Source: Martinezella tropici (GTDB lineage: Bacteria; Pseudomonadota; Alphaproteobacteria; Rhizobiales; Rhizobiaceae). Taken from it: 64,000 nt of DNA. Position 1 is the stretch's first letter. Every line of letters begins with the position of its first letter. The notes under the pieces were generated by a model. The model was not told where the DNA came from, did no database searches, and saw only the letters and a program-made list of their open reading frames with translations. The stretch lies in the NCBI RefSeq assembly GCF_008370325.1, contig NZ_VNIP01000006.1, forward strand, positions 744,001-808,000, read 5' to 3'. Below are positions 44,316-53,078 of this stretch, in pieces. The position numbers were made by a program, and so were the translations under genes.

Positions 44316-45193
44316 CGTTCAGCGCGCATGCGCATCAAGATATAGATGATGTTTGATATGCCCGTGATAACGATCATGCCGAGTGCCAGCGCATAGCCGA
44401 GATTGGCGTTGTGCAGCACGTCGCCGCGGATCTGCGCATAGAGCACGATCGGAACGATATTCAGCGAGCTGCCGGTGAGCGCAATTGCGGTCGCGATGGC
44501 GCCGAAAGAATTGGCGAATAGCAGCAGCGTCGTGCCCAGCAGGCTAGGCCACAGGATCGGCAAGGCGACCATCAGCCAATATTGACTGTTGGTTGCACCG
44601 AGAATGGAGGCAGCTTCGCGCCATTCCTTCTTCATGCCATCAAGTGCTGGCGTGATGATCAGTACCATCAAGGGAATCTGGAAGTACATATAAGTGATGG
44701 TAAGGCCGAGGAAGCTCAAAAGATTGAAGCCGGTCGAATAAAGGTTCAAACCGAAATGAGCGAGCAATATGGTGACTAGGCCCTGGCGGCCTAGCGTCGC
44801 GATAAACGAGAAGGCCAGCGGCACGCCGGCGAAATTCGATGCCACGCCCGAGAAGGTCAGGAAGGCGTGGCGGATCCAGGGAGGAAGGCCGCCAAGCACG
44901 AGCGCCCAGGCAAGGTAAAAACCTATGATCGCACCGCCGAGCGCCGAAGCGACCGAGATTTTGATACTGATCAAATAGGCGCTCATGATCGTCGGCGTGA
45001 ACAGGTCGGCGATATTCTTGAGCGTAAAGCTCCCATCCGGCGTCAGAAAAGCGCCGGCGACGAGGTAGATCGTCGGCATAATCAGAAACAGCAGCGCGAA
45101 GATCAAGAAGGGCGCGATACCCAGCCAGTCGACAACCACGCGTCTGTTGATCATGGGGGTGGAACTGACCGTTGATGTTGTGACGGTGCTCAT
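44303..45193 (-). CDS. ABC transporter permease (PotB-like)
   Basis: 296 aa from the ATG at 45193 (an ATG at 45217 would add eight residues). Six membrane segments follow a polar N-terminal tail (MSTVTTSTVSSTPMINRR). The EAA loop is MKKEWREAASILGATNSQYWLMVALPIL, near residues 190-217. It is the first channel subunit after the binding protein; a GC-rich hairpin lies in the gap before it. Confidence 0.9.
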   Translation of the reverse strand: MSTVTTSTVSSTPMINRRVVVDWLGIAPFLIFALLFLIMPTIYLVAGAFLTPDGSFTLKNIADLFTPTIMSAYLISIKISVASALGGAIIGFYLAWALVLGGLPPWIRHAFLTFSGVASNFAGVPLAFSFIATLGRQGLVTILLAHFGLNLYSTGFNLLSFLGLTITYMYFQIPLMVLIITPALDGMKKEWREAASILGATNSQYWLMVALPILWPSLLGTTLLLFANSFGAIATAIALTGSSLNIVPIVLYAQIRGDVLHNANLGYALALGMIVITGISNIIYILMRMRAERWQK

Positions 45194-45228
45194 GATTGGC
45201 CCAATCCGCGGCGTCAAAAAATGGAAAA

Positions 45229-45250
45229 CCTCCCCGCCGAAGCGGGGAGG
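45229..45250 (-). terminator. Intercistronic hairpin behind the binding-protein gene
   Basis: CCTCCCCGC and GCGGGGAGG pair perfectly across a CGAA tetraloop; on the minus strand it is followed by TTTTCCATTTTTT. It lies between the binding-protein stop and the first permease, matching the hairpin in the same place of the sugar operon at 33851. Confidence 0.7.
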
Positions 45251-45265
45251 TCAAGTCAGCTGTGA

Positions 45266-46369
45266 TTACTGTACGTTCGAACCGACGACAGAGTCCCACT
45301 TGGTGGTGATGGCGGTCTTGCCGGCGGCCTGCTCGTCGAGCGTCGGGAAGATAGCCTTTTCATAAGCGGCAGCCGGCGGCAGCTTGTCGAGAAGTTCCTG
45401 CGGGACCTTCTTGTTCTTTGCCAGGTCGTTGAACCGGATCGGGTGGCAATAGCCCTTCAGCCAGCCGATCTGGCCTTCGTCGGAATAGAGGAACTCCATC
45501 CAGAGCTTAGCAGCGTTCGGATGCGGAGCAAAAGCCGAGATCGCCTGGACGTAGACGCCTGCGATAACGCCCGAAGCTGGAACGGTGACGTCAACCGGCG
45601 GGTTGCCGTTCAGGCTGTCGCGCCAAGAGAGACCGTTGTAGTCCCAAGCAACGACGATCGGGGTTGCACCCTGAGCCAGCGAAGCGGACTTGCCGATGAC
45701 CGGAACGAAGTTGCCGGCTTTGTTCAGCTTGGCGAAGTAGTCGAGACCGGCGGCGCCGACCTCGGCGGCATCCTTTTCACCGGCAGCGAGACCAGCGGCA
45801 TAAACGGCCTGAACGGCCTGGTTCGAGGTGCGCGGGTCGCCAGCGAGCGAAACGGTGTTGGCGTATTCCGACTTCTGCAGATCAGCCCAGTCCTTCGGCG
45901 GGTTCTTCACGACATCCTTGTTGGTGACGAAGGAGAGAACACCGTAATAGTCGCCGTACCAGAAGCCGTCGGCATCCTTGGCGCTGTCCGGAATGGAAGC
46001 CCAGGTGGAGACCTTGTAAGGCTGCAGCAGGCCTTCCTTCTTGGCGGTCGGGCCGAAGGAGAGACCGACGTCGATCACATCAGGAGCCTGCGGGCCAGTG
46101 TTGCCCTTGTTGGCGCGGATTGCTTCAACTTCATCGCCCGAACCAGCATCCGGATTCAGTTCGTTGACTTCGATGCCGTATTTCGCCTTGAACGCAGCGA
46201 TCAGATCGCCGTAACCGCACCAGTTGTGGGGCAGAGCGATGGTGGTCAGCGTGCCTTCCTTCTTGGCGGCAGCGATGAGATCGGCGCTCGGTTCCGCGGC
46301 GGCAATAGCCGTCGAAGCGACGAGCATCGCTGTGGAGATGGTCAGAAGACGATGAATTTTCGAGATCAC
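45266..46369 (-). CDS. ABC transporter substrate-binding protein (family 1, iron/polyamine/AEP type)
   Basis: 367 aa from the GTG at 46369, placed by AAGGAGGAAA just upstream; the longer frame up to 46513 has no family character. A signal peptide covers residues 1-25 (TAIAAAEP). The mature part has LIAAAKKEGTLTTIALPHNW, NELNPDAGSGDEVEAIRANK and DVIDVGLSFGPTAKKEGLL, a pattern of Fe(III), polyamine and phosphonate binding proteins. It delivers an unidentified ligand to the permeases downstream. The RpiR regulator is encoded right in front. Confidence 0.87.
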   Translation of the reverse strand: MISKIHRLLTISTAMLVASTAIAAAEPSADLIAAAKKEGTLTTIALPHNWCGYGDLIAAFKAKYGIEVNELNPDAGSGDEVEAIRANKGNTGPQAPDVIDVGLSFGPTAKKEGLLQPYKVSTWASIPDSAKDADGFWYGDYYGVLSFVTNKDVVKNPPKDWADLQKSEYANTVSLAGDPRTSNQAVQAVYAAGLAAGEKDAAEVGAAGLDYFAKLNKAGNFVPVIGKSASLAQGATPIVVAWDYNGLSWRDSLNGNPPVDVTVPASGVIAGVYVQAISAFAPHPNAAKLWMEFLYSDEGQIGWLKGYCHPIRFNDLAKNKKVPQELLDKLPPAAAYEKAIFPTLDEQAAGKTAITTKWDSVVGSNVQ

Positions 46370-46556
46370 TGTATTTCCTCCTTTTGGGTTTTCAGTGCCT
46401 GGCGTTGCTGTTAATGACGTAACATGAAGGTTGTGTGACGGCTTCAAAGCGTTGCGTTTACTGAAAACGCGGTTGATTTTGCTTCTAATCGACAAGTGTG
46501 ACAGTCGCTGCATTTCACACTGCTCCTTTCCGCCTATTTTATAGTTTCATTCCCCT

Positions 46557-47429
46557 TTAGCTCAGCTTGCGAAACAGCTTGGTTTGTTCGAAAAGGCCTT
46601 CGAGCGTTTTCATGCGCTCGCTCGTCTCGTCCCATGTCGAGCTCTGCACTGCTTCGATCAGGGCTTCGACGATGAAGAGGGTGACAACCGACGAATCCCA
46701 GGCAGAGGGCGCCTCGATCTGCACGCGAAACGTGTGCTTGGCGTGTTTGGCAGCGGGCGTCGCCCACTGATCGGTGAAGACGATGATTTCGGCGCCGCGC
46801 CGGCGGGCGGCGGCTGCCAGATTGACCATTTCCTGTTCGTAGCGCCTGATGTCGAAGATAACGAGCAGATCGCCGGGATTCATGTTCAGGACATATTGCG
46901 GCCAGGTGCTGGAATTGGAGGAGAGCAGCGTCGTATTGGGGCGGATGACCTGCATGTGGGTGAAGAAATATTCGGCAAGCGCGCCGGTGATGCGTCCGCC
47001 GACGAAATAGAGCCCGCGCTTTCTTTCGGACAGCAGGCTCGCGACACCGTCGAATGTCGCGGTATCGATATCCGAAAGCGTCTGGCGAAGATTGCTTATG
47101 ATGGCATCGGCGAAGCGATTGAGGATATGCGTGCCCGGCGCGTTCGATGCCCAGCGATCGTGCTTCGTCAGCGGGTTGGAGATGGTCGCCTCGACCTCTT
47201 GATGAAGATGGGCCTGGAAGTCCGGGTAGCCCTTGTAGCCGAGTTTCTGCACCATGCGCGCGACCGTTGGCGTCGAAACGCGCGCATTTTCGGCAACCGT
47301 CGTGATGCTGCCAAGCCCCGAAACGGGATAGTTGTCGAGCAGGCTCTTAGCCAGCTGCTTTTCGGCGCGCGTCAGTGTCTCGAAGCGCGCGTTGATCACG
47401 TCAGAAACTGTCTTTGACGCAGTGTTCAC
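46557..47429 (-). CDS. MurR/RpiR family transcriptional regulator
   Basis: 290 aa. The N-terminal helix-turn-helix (residues about 14-90) reads LTRAEKQLAKSLLDNYPVSG and ARVSTPTVARMVQKLGYKGYPDF. The C-terminal SIS domain (about 125-265) contains KRGLYFVGGRITGALAEYFF and GDLLVIFDIRRYEQEMVNLA. RpiR proteins sense phosphorylated sugars or related small molecules. The gene lies between the ABC importer (same strand) and the amidohydrolase/permease genes (opposite strand), so it may control both. Palindromes in the divergent gap support this. Confidence 0.88.
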   Translation of the reverse strand: MNTASKTVSDVINARFETLTRAEKQLAKSLLDNYPVSGLGSITTVAENARVSTPTVARMVQKLGYKGYPDFQAHLHQEVEATISNPLTKHDRWASNAPGTHILNRFADAIISNLRQTLSDIDTATFDGVASLLSERKRGLYFVGGRITGALAEYFFTHMQVIRPNTTLLSSNSSTWPQYVLNMNPGDLLVIFDIRRYEQEMVNLAAAARRRGAEIIVFTDQWATPAAKHAKHTFRVQIEAPSAWDSSVVTLFIVEALIEAVQSSTWDETSERMKTLEGLFEQTKLFRKLS

Positions 47430-47514
47430 TCGATTTTTGCTCCCCGGAACGGTCTTATGCCGCTTTCCTGCAAGGATATAACAACGCTGTCATATTTCGA
47501 GTCAATGTCACAAA

Positions 47515-47571
47515 TGAAGAAATAATTTCAGTTTTCGATTGACAGCGGCGAAAACCTGAAGAATTCTTTTC
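47515..47571. promoter_or_regulatory. Two palindromes in the rpiR-amidohydrolase gap
   Basis: TGAAGAAATAATTTCA (47515-47530) and GAAGAATTCTTTTC (47558-47571) are imperfect palindromes sharing the TGAAGAA phrase. A TTGACA lies between them at 47539. They are candidates for RpiR binding in a divergent promoter. Confidence 0.4.
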
Positions 47572-47609
47572 TTATAAAGATTTTATTGATCGGCAATGGG
47601 GCGTCTCCG

Positions 47610-48377
47610 ATGCTTGCGCAGCAAGGCATTCTGACGAAGGCGGATGGCGATTGTGTCGCGGTCGAGAGGCCGGATGGAAGCAGCGCGATTTTGCTTGTCT
47701 GCGAGCACGCTTCCCGCGATTTGCCGGAACAGTTCGGGGATCTCGGGCTTTCCGCCGAGGCGCTTTCCAGTCATATTGCCTGGGATCCGGGCGCACTGGC
47801 GGTTGCAAGAAGAATGTCCGCCAGCCTGGATGCGACGCTGGTTTTTCAGCGTTTCTCGCGCCTGATCTACGATTGCAATCGGCCGCCGGAAAGTGCCGGC
47901 GCGATGCCGGAAACGAGCGAAATCTATACGATTCCCGGCAACCAGCACCTGGCCGAGGCAGACAGGCGGGCACGCACGCAAGGCCTCTACATACCGTTTC
48001 ATGACAGGATCAGGACCCTGTTGAAAGACAGGGCTGCGCGCGGACAGAAAGCCGTGATCGTGACGATCCACAGCTTCACGCCGGTCTATAATGGCAAGCC
48101 TCGGGCGGTGGAGCTCGGCATTCTGCATGACGAGGACCGTTGGCTGGCCGATCGCATGCTGGATGCGGCGGCCGAAGCGCCGCTCTACCGGACCGAACGC
48201 AACCAGCCTTACGGGCCTGAAGACGGCGTCACCCATACGCTGAAGCTGCATGGGATCGCCAACAGCCTGCATAATGTAATGATCGAGGTCCGCAACGACC
48301 TCATTCGAGATGACGTCGGCCAAGGGGTCGTGGCCGATTATCTGACAGGGCTTATCCAGAACAGTCTGGAAGCCTGA
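47610..48377 (+). CDS. N-formylglutamate amidohydrolase family protein
   Basis: 255 aa from the ATG at 47610. The zinc-site motif is LLVCEHASRDLPEQF, followed by HIAWDPGALAVARRMS, RLIYDCNRPP and VTIHSFTPVYNG, the pattern of the N-formylglutamate deformylase (HutG-like) superfamily. No other histidine-degradation genes are here. Its neighbours are an APC permease, a glutamine-synthetase-like ligase and two dehydrogenases, so it may split a glutamate amide made in that pathway. That reaction is inferred. Confidence 0.85.
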   Translation: MLAQQGILTKADGDCVAVERPDGSSAILLVCEHASRDLPEQFGDLGLSAEALSSHIAWDPGALAVARRMSASLDATLVFQRFSRLIYDCNRPPESAGAMPETSEIYTIPGNQHLAEADRRARTQGLYIPFHDRIRTLLKDRAARGQKAVIVTIHSFTPVYNGKPRAVELGILHDEDRWLADRMLDAAAEAPLYRTERNQPYGPEDGVTHTLKLHGIANSLHNVMIEVRNDLIRDDVGQGVVADYLTGLIQNSLEA

Positions 48378-48502
48378 GCATAAAAGAAAAAGACCCCGGG
48401 GAGCAGTTCAACTGCGATCGGGCCGCATGGCAAGAGCCAGCGGCTCATGTGACACATGGTTCTCCGCAATCCCGCGGACGACCCGGCTTTAGGGGGAATG
48501 GC

Positions 48503-50074
48503 ATGTCTGATTACACAGAGTTAGACAAGAAGCAGGATGTTCATATCCTGCACTCCATGGGCTACGCCCAGGAGCTGGAACGGCGCATGAGTTCATTCTC
48601 GAATTTCGCCATTTCCTTCTCCATCATCTGCATCCTGTCAGGCGGCATCAACTCGCTCGCGCAGGCCACATCGGGCGCAGGCGGTGCTGCAATCGGTATC
48701 GGTTGGCCGCTCGGCTGCCTGATCTCCGGCGTCTTCGCGCTCTCCATGGCGCAGATTTCCTCTGCCTATCCCACGGCCGGCGGGCTTTATCACTGGGGCT
48801 CGATCCTCGGCAACCGGTTCACCGGCTGGCTGACGGCATGGCTCAATCTTCTCGGCCTGATCACCGTGCTCGGCGCGATCAATGTCGGCACCTGGGGCTT
48901 CTTCAGCGGTTCCATCGCCGGCTGGTTCGGCATTGCCGTTGACACCAGTACCCCGGCCGGGTTTGCCAACCAGATCATTTTCGTCGCCATCATCACAGGC
49001 CTGCAGGCGCTGATCAATCACTTCGGCATCAAGCTTACGGCAAAGCTGACAGATATGTCCGGCTACCTGATCTTCGCCGCCGCGATCGCGCTGACCATCG
49101 TCTGCCTCATCGGCGTGAAGGACTGGGATATCAGCCGCATCTGGACCTTCACCAATTATTCCGGCACGCCGGAAGGCGATTCCTCGGTTTGGCCGAAGAC
49201 GGACAATGTGTGGTACATCTTCGCGCTCGGTCTGTTGCTGCCGATCTACACGATTACCGGTTATGACGCATCGGCGCATACGTCCGAAGAGACAGTCAAG
49301 GCATCTAGCTCGGTGCCCCGCGGTATGGTTTCCTCGGTCTGGTGGTCGTCGCTATTCGGCTACATCATGCTGCTTGCCTTCCTGCTGGCTATCCCGGACA
49401 TGAATGAGGCGTCGAAACAGGGCTGGAATGTCTTCTTCTGGACGATCAACAGCATCACTAATCCTGTCGTCGCCAATATACTCTACGTCGCGATCTTCAT
49501 TTCGCAGCTTCTATGCGGCCTTGCGACCGTGACATCGGCGTCGCGCATGATCTATGCTTTCTCGCGCGACGGCGGTCTCCCGTTCTCGAAATCGCTCGCG
49601 AGCGTCAGCCCCACGTTTCGCACGCCTTCCATCGCCATCTGGACGGCCGCGATCCTTGCTGTCCTATTCGTCTGGGGCGCTTCGCTGGTTACGATTGCCG
49701 GCTCGTCGGCCTACACCATCGTCGTGTCGTGCACGGTCATCTTCCTTTTCCTCTCCTTCACCGTGCCGATCGTCCTCGGCATCAAGGCGATCGGAACTGC
49801 GAAATGGCCGAAGATGGGTCCGTGGAACATGGGGATCGGCGTCTATAAGTTCGTTTCGGTTCTGGTGATCATCGCCATGGCGATCATCTTCGTCATCGGC
49901 GTGCAACCGCCGAACGAGTGGGCGCTTTATATCACCATCGGCTTCCTGGTTCTGACTGCAATCATTTGGTTCGCGTTTGAAAGGCGCCGTTTCCAGGGGC
50001 CGCCGATCGGTGACGTGATCGCCAAGCGTCAGGCTGACATCGCCGCCGCCGAGCGGGCCGTCGGCGAGGTGTGA
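48503..50074 (+). CDS. APC superfamily amino acid/amine permease
   Basis: 523 aa from the ATG at 48503, behind AGGGGGA. About twelve membrane segments begin after a polar N-terminus with the APC opening SSFSNFAISFSIICILSGGI. The helix 1 break GGINSLAQATSGAGGAA and the YDASAHTSEETVKAS segment are typical of the amino acid/choline permease group that takes up GABA, ethanolamine, choline or polyamines. It likely brings in the amine handled by the ligase 125 bp downstream. Confidence 0.88.
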   Translation: MSDYTELDKKQDVHILHSMGYAQELERRMSSFSNFAISFSIICILSGGINSLAQATSGAGGAAIGIGWPLGCLISGVFALSMAQISSAYPTAGGLYHWGSILGNRFTGWLTAWLNLLGLITVLGAINVGTWGFFSGSIAGWFGIAVDTSTPAGFANQIIFVAIITGLQALINHFGIKLTAKLTDMSGYLIFAAAIALTIVCLIGVKDWDISRIWTFTNYSGTPEGDSSVWPKTDNVWYIFALGLLLPIYTITGYDASAHTSEETVKASSSVPRGMVSSVWWSSLFGYIMLLAFLLAIPDMNEASKQGWNVFFWTINSITNPVVANILYVAIFISQLLCGLATVTSASRMIYAFSRDGGLPFSKSLASVSPTFRTPSIAIWTAAILAVLFVWGASLVTIAGSSAYTIVVSCTVIFLFLSFTVPIVLGIKAIGTAKWPKMGPWNMGIGVYKFVSVLVIIAMAIIFVIGVQPPNEWALYITIGFLVLTAIIWFAFERRRFQGPPIGDVIAKRQADIAAAERAVGEV

Positions 50075-50097
50075 TCCTCATTCATCTCAATCCCACA

Positions 50098-50117
50098 GGG
50101 GCCGCAGGCGCGGCCCC
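50098..50117 (+). terminator. Hairpin between the permease and ligase genes
   Basis: GGGGCCGC pairs with GCGGCCCC across a four-base loop. No long T run follows, so it may shape message ends rather than stop all transcription. Confidence 0.5.
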
Positions 50118-50199
50118 TCCAACTCGACGAGTGGTTTCGGGTTAGTGCCCGACAGGGCCGCTGGCCAATCACTCTTCTATCTTTCAGGCGGACCAAATC

Positions 50200-51570
50200 A
50201 TGAGCACTAGCTATACGTTCGACGACCTCAAACAGGATGTGGCCGAAGGGCGCATCGATACGGTTCTGGCATGTCAGGTCGACATGCAGGGCCGGTTGAT
50301 GGGCAAGCGCTTCCAGGCGGAATTCTTTATCGAAAGCGCCTGGAAGGAAACGCATAGCTGCAACTATCTGCAGGCGACCGATATAGAGATGGAAACGGTT
50401 TCCGGCTACAAGTCGACAAGCTGGGAGAAGGGCTACGGCGACTATACGATGAAGCCCGATCTCGCGACGCTGCGCCGCATTCCCTGGCTGGAGGGTACAG
50501 CGCTCGTCCTCTGCGATGTGCTCGACCACCATACCCATGAGGAGGTGCCGCATTCTCCGCGCGCCATCCTGAAGAAGCAGGTGAAGCGATTGGAAGCCAT
50601 GGGCCTCAAGGCCTACATGGCTTCGGAGCTCGAATTCTTCCTGTTCGACCAGAGTTATGACAGCGCGCGCGAAGCCGGCTATCGCAACATGAAGCTCGCC
50701 AGCGGCTATAACGAGGATTACCACATCTTCCAGACCACCAAGGAAGAAGAGGTAATGCGGGCGATCCGCACCGGCCTGCAAGGGGCGGGCATACCGGTGG
50801 AGAATTCGAAGGGCGAGGCTTCGGCGGGGCAGGAGGAAATCAACGTCCGCTACGCCGATGCGCTAACCATGGCCGACCGCCACGCCGTCATCAAGAATGG
50901 CTGCAAGGAAATCGCCTGGTCGAAGGGCAAGGCGATCACCTTCCTGGCGAAATGGAACTATAGCGCTGCCGGCAGCTCCTCGCATATCCATCAGTCGCTG
51001 TGGAGTGTCGACGGCAAGAGCCCAATGTTCTTCGAAGAGGGCGGCAAATACGGCATGTCGCCGATGATGAAGCACTATGTCGCGGGGCTTCTGACCCATG
51101 CCAGCGAGATCACCTATTTCCTGGCGCCCTATATCAACTCCTACAAGCGCTTCATGGCCGGCACCTTTGCGCCGACCAAGGCGATCTGGAGCAAGGACAA
51201 TCGCACGGCCGGTTACCGCCTCTGCGGCGAAGATACCAAGTCGATCCGCATCGAGTGCCGCGTCGGCGGCTCGGACCTCAATCCCTATCTGGCTTTCGCG
51301 GCCCTGATTGCGGCCGGAATCGACGGGATCGAAAACAAGCTCGAGCTCGAAGCACCGTTCGTCGGCGATGCCTATGGCGCGCGTGAAGTCCGCGAGATAC
51401 CGCGCACCTTGCGCGATGCCGCCACGGCCCTGACCACTTCGAAGATGCTGCGCGCGGCTTTCGGCGACGATGTCATCGATCATTATACCCGCGCTGCCGA
51501 ATGGGAGCAGGAGGAGTACGATCGTCGCGTCACCGATTGGGAAGTGGCGCGCGGATTCGAAAGAGCGTAA
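50200..51570 (+). CDS. Glutamine synthetase-like protein (gamma-glutamyl amine ligase, PuuA/IpuC type)
   Basis: 456 aa, the type I-like glutamine synthetase fold. The metal-site Glu-containing stretches are MASELEFFLFDQ and GEASAGQEEINVRYADAL; GSSSHIHQSLW is the ATP-side His loop, and RLCGEDTKSIRIECRVGGSDLNPYLA binds glutamate and ATP. The tyrosine loop used for adenylylation of true GlnA is not seen. Such proteins often join glutamate to an amine other than ammonia (putrescine, isopropylamine, ethanolamine). The adjacent permease and dehydrogenases favour this role. Confidence 0.85.
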   Translation: MSTSYTFDDLKQDVAEGRIDTVLACQVDMQGRLMGKRFQAEFFIESAWKETHSCNYLQATDIEMETVSGYKSTSWEKGYGDYTMKPDLATLRRIPWLEGTALVLCDVLDHHTHEEVPHSPRAILKKQVKRLEAMGLKAYMASELEFFLFDQSYDSAREAGYRNMKLASGYNEDYHIFQTTKEEEVMRAIRTGLQGAGIPVENSKGEASAGQEEINVRYADALTMADRHAVIKNGCKEIAWSKGKAITFLAKWNYSAAGSSSHIHQSLWSVDGKSPMFFEEGGKYGMSPMMKHYVAGLLTHASEITYFLAPYINSYKRFMAGTFAPTKAIWSKDNRTAGYRLCGEDTKSIRIECRVGGSDLNPYLAFAALIAAGIDGIENKLELEAPFVGDAYGAREVREIPRTLRDAATALTTSKMLRAAFGDDVIDHYTRAAEWEQEEYDRRVTDWEVARGFERA

Positions 51571-51692
51571 GGCTTTTGCGATCTGCCCCGTGCCCGATTT
51601 CCATTCTATGATCGGGCGGGGCGCCTGGATGTTTTTGCCGGCGGCGGGACATTCGGCAATCCATTGATAATGAAGAAAGCAGGAATTCGATC

Positions 51693-53078
51693 ATGACCAT
51701 GATCACATGCGTCTCCCCCGTGAACGGAGAGGTTTATGCCGAACGTTCGGCGTTGTCGCTGGATGCTGCCAAGGACGTCGTGGCACGCGCCCGTAAAGCG
51801 CAGAGGGATTGGGCTCGCCGCCCGCTGGAAGATCGTGTCCAGCTCGTGCTGAAGGGCGTCGCCCGGCTCAATGATATGGCCGACGTGGTCGTGCCGGAGC
51901 TTGCCTGGCAGATGGGCCGCCCGATCAAGTATGGCGGCGAGTATCGCGGCTTCAACGAACGCTCGAACTATGTCGCGTCGATCGCCGCCGATGCGCTGGC
52001 ACCCTTGGTTGTCGAGGATAGCGCGAATTTTGCGCGCCGCATCGAGCGTGAGCCGCATGGCGTCGTCTTCGTCATCGCGCCGTGGAACTATCCCTATATG
52101 ACCGCGATCAACACGGTCGCGCCGGCGCTGATGGCCGGCAATACCGTTATTCTCAAGCATGCAAGTCAGACCCTGCTCGTCGGCGAGCGGCTGGTGCAGG
52201 CTTTCGTCGAGGCCGGCGTTCCCGCCGACGTCTTCCAGAATGTCTTCCTCGATCATGAAACGACCTCGGCGCTGATTGCGGCCGGCAGTTTCAACTTCGT
52301 CAATTTCACCGGCTCCGTCGAAGGCGGCCGGTCGATCGAGCGTGCCGCTGCCGGCACCTTCACCAGCCTTGGGCTGGAGCTTGGCGGCAAGGATCCGGGC
52401 TATGTGATGGAGGACGCCGATCTCGATGCTGCCGTCGACACGCTGATGGATGGGGCGACCTATAATTCCGGCCAGTGCTGCTGCGGCATCGAGCGCATCT
52501 ATGTGCATGAATCGCTCTACGACGCCTTCGTCGAAAAGTCCGTCGCCTGGGTTTCGAACTACAAGCTCGGCAACCCACTTGATCCTGAGACGTCGCTCGG
52601 GCCGATGGCGCACAAGCGCTTCGCCAAGGTGGTGCGCGAACAGATTGCCGATGCCGTCGCCAAGGGTGCCAAGGCGCTGGTCGACCCGAAGCTGTTCCCG
52701 GCCGACGACGGCGGCGCCTATCTGGCTCCGCGAATCCTCGTCAATGTCGATCATTCCATGGCCTTCATGCGCGAAGAAACCTTCGGTCCGGCCGTCGGCA
52801 TCATGAAGGTGAAGAGCGATGCGGAAGCGCTGGAATTGATGAACGACAGCCCTTACGGCCTGACGGCATCGCTCTGGACCAAGGATGTCGAGCGTGCCTC
52901 GCGCATTGGCCGCGAGATTGAAACCGGCACCGTCTTCATGAACCGCGCCGATTATCTCGATCCGGCTCTGTGCTGGACCGGCGTCAAGGAAACCGGCCGG
53001 GGCGGCTCGCTCTCGATCATCGGCTTCCACAATCTGACGCGTCCGAAATCCTATCACCTGAAGAAAGTAACAGCATGA
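51693..53078 (+). CDS. NAD(P)-dependent aldehyde dehydrogenase
   Basis: 461 aa. The catalytic Cys lies in NSGQCCCGIERIYVH (Cys263 by alignment; three cysteines stand in a row). The general base Glu is in LGLELGGKDPGYV, the cofactor region is VIAPWNYPYMTAINTVAPAL, and EETFGPAVGIMKV follows. It oxidises an aldehyde to an acid. The stop overlaps the alcohol dehydrogenase start (ATGA), so the two enzymes are made together and probably act in sequence on one substrate. Confidence 0.92.
   Translation: MTMITCVSPVNGEVYAERSALSLDAAKDVVARARKAQRDWARRPLEDRVQLVLKGVARLNDMADVVVPELAWQMGRPIKYGGEYRGFNERSNYVASIAADALAPLVVEDSANFARRIEREPHGVVFVIAPWNYPYMTAINTVAPALMAGNTVILKHASQTLLVGERLVQAFVEAGVPADVFQNVFLDHETTSALIAAGSFNFVNFTGSVEGGRSIERAAAGTFTSLGLELGGKDPGYVMEDADLDAAVDTLMDGATYNSGQCCCGIERIYVHESLYDAFVEKSVAWVSNYKLGNPLDPETSLGPMAHKRFAKVVREQIADAVAKGAKALVDPKLFPADDGGAYLAPRILVNVDHSMAFMREETFGPAVGIMKVKSDAEALELMNDSPYGLTASLWTKDVERASRIGREIETGTVFMNRADYLDPALCWTGVKETGRGGSLSIIGFHNLTRPKSYHLKKVTA

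Noticed and set aside
47610-48377. Naming the amidohydrolase hutG.
   Set aside because: No hutU, hutH, hutI or related gene is adjacent; the context is amine-related.
51606-53057. Open frame of 483 codons on the minus strand opposite the aldehyde dehydrogenase.
   Set aside because: The dehydrogenase on the plus strand is unambiguous; the antisense product shows no domain.
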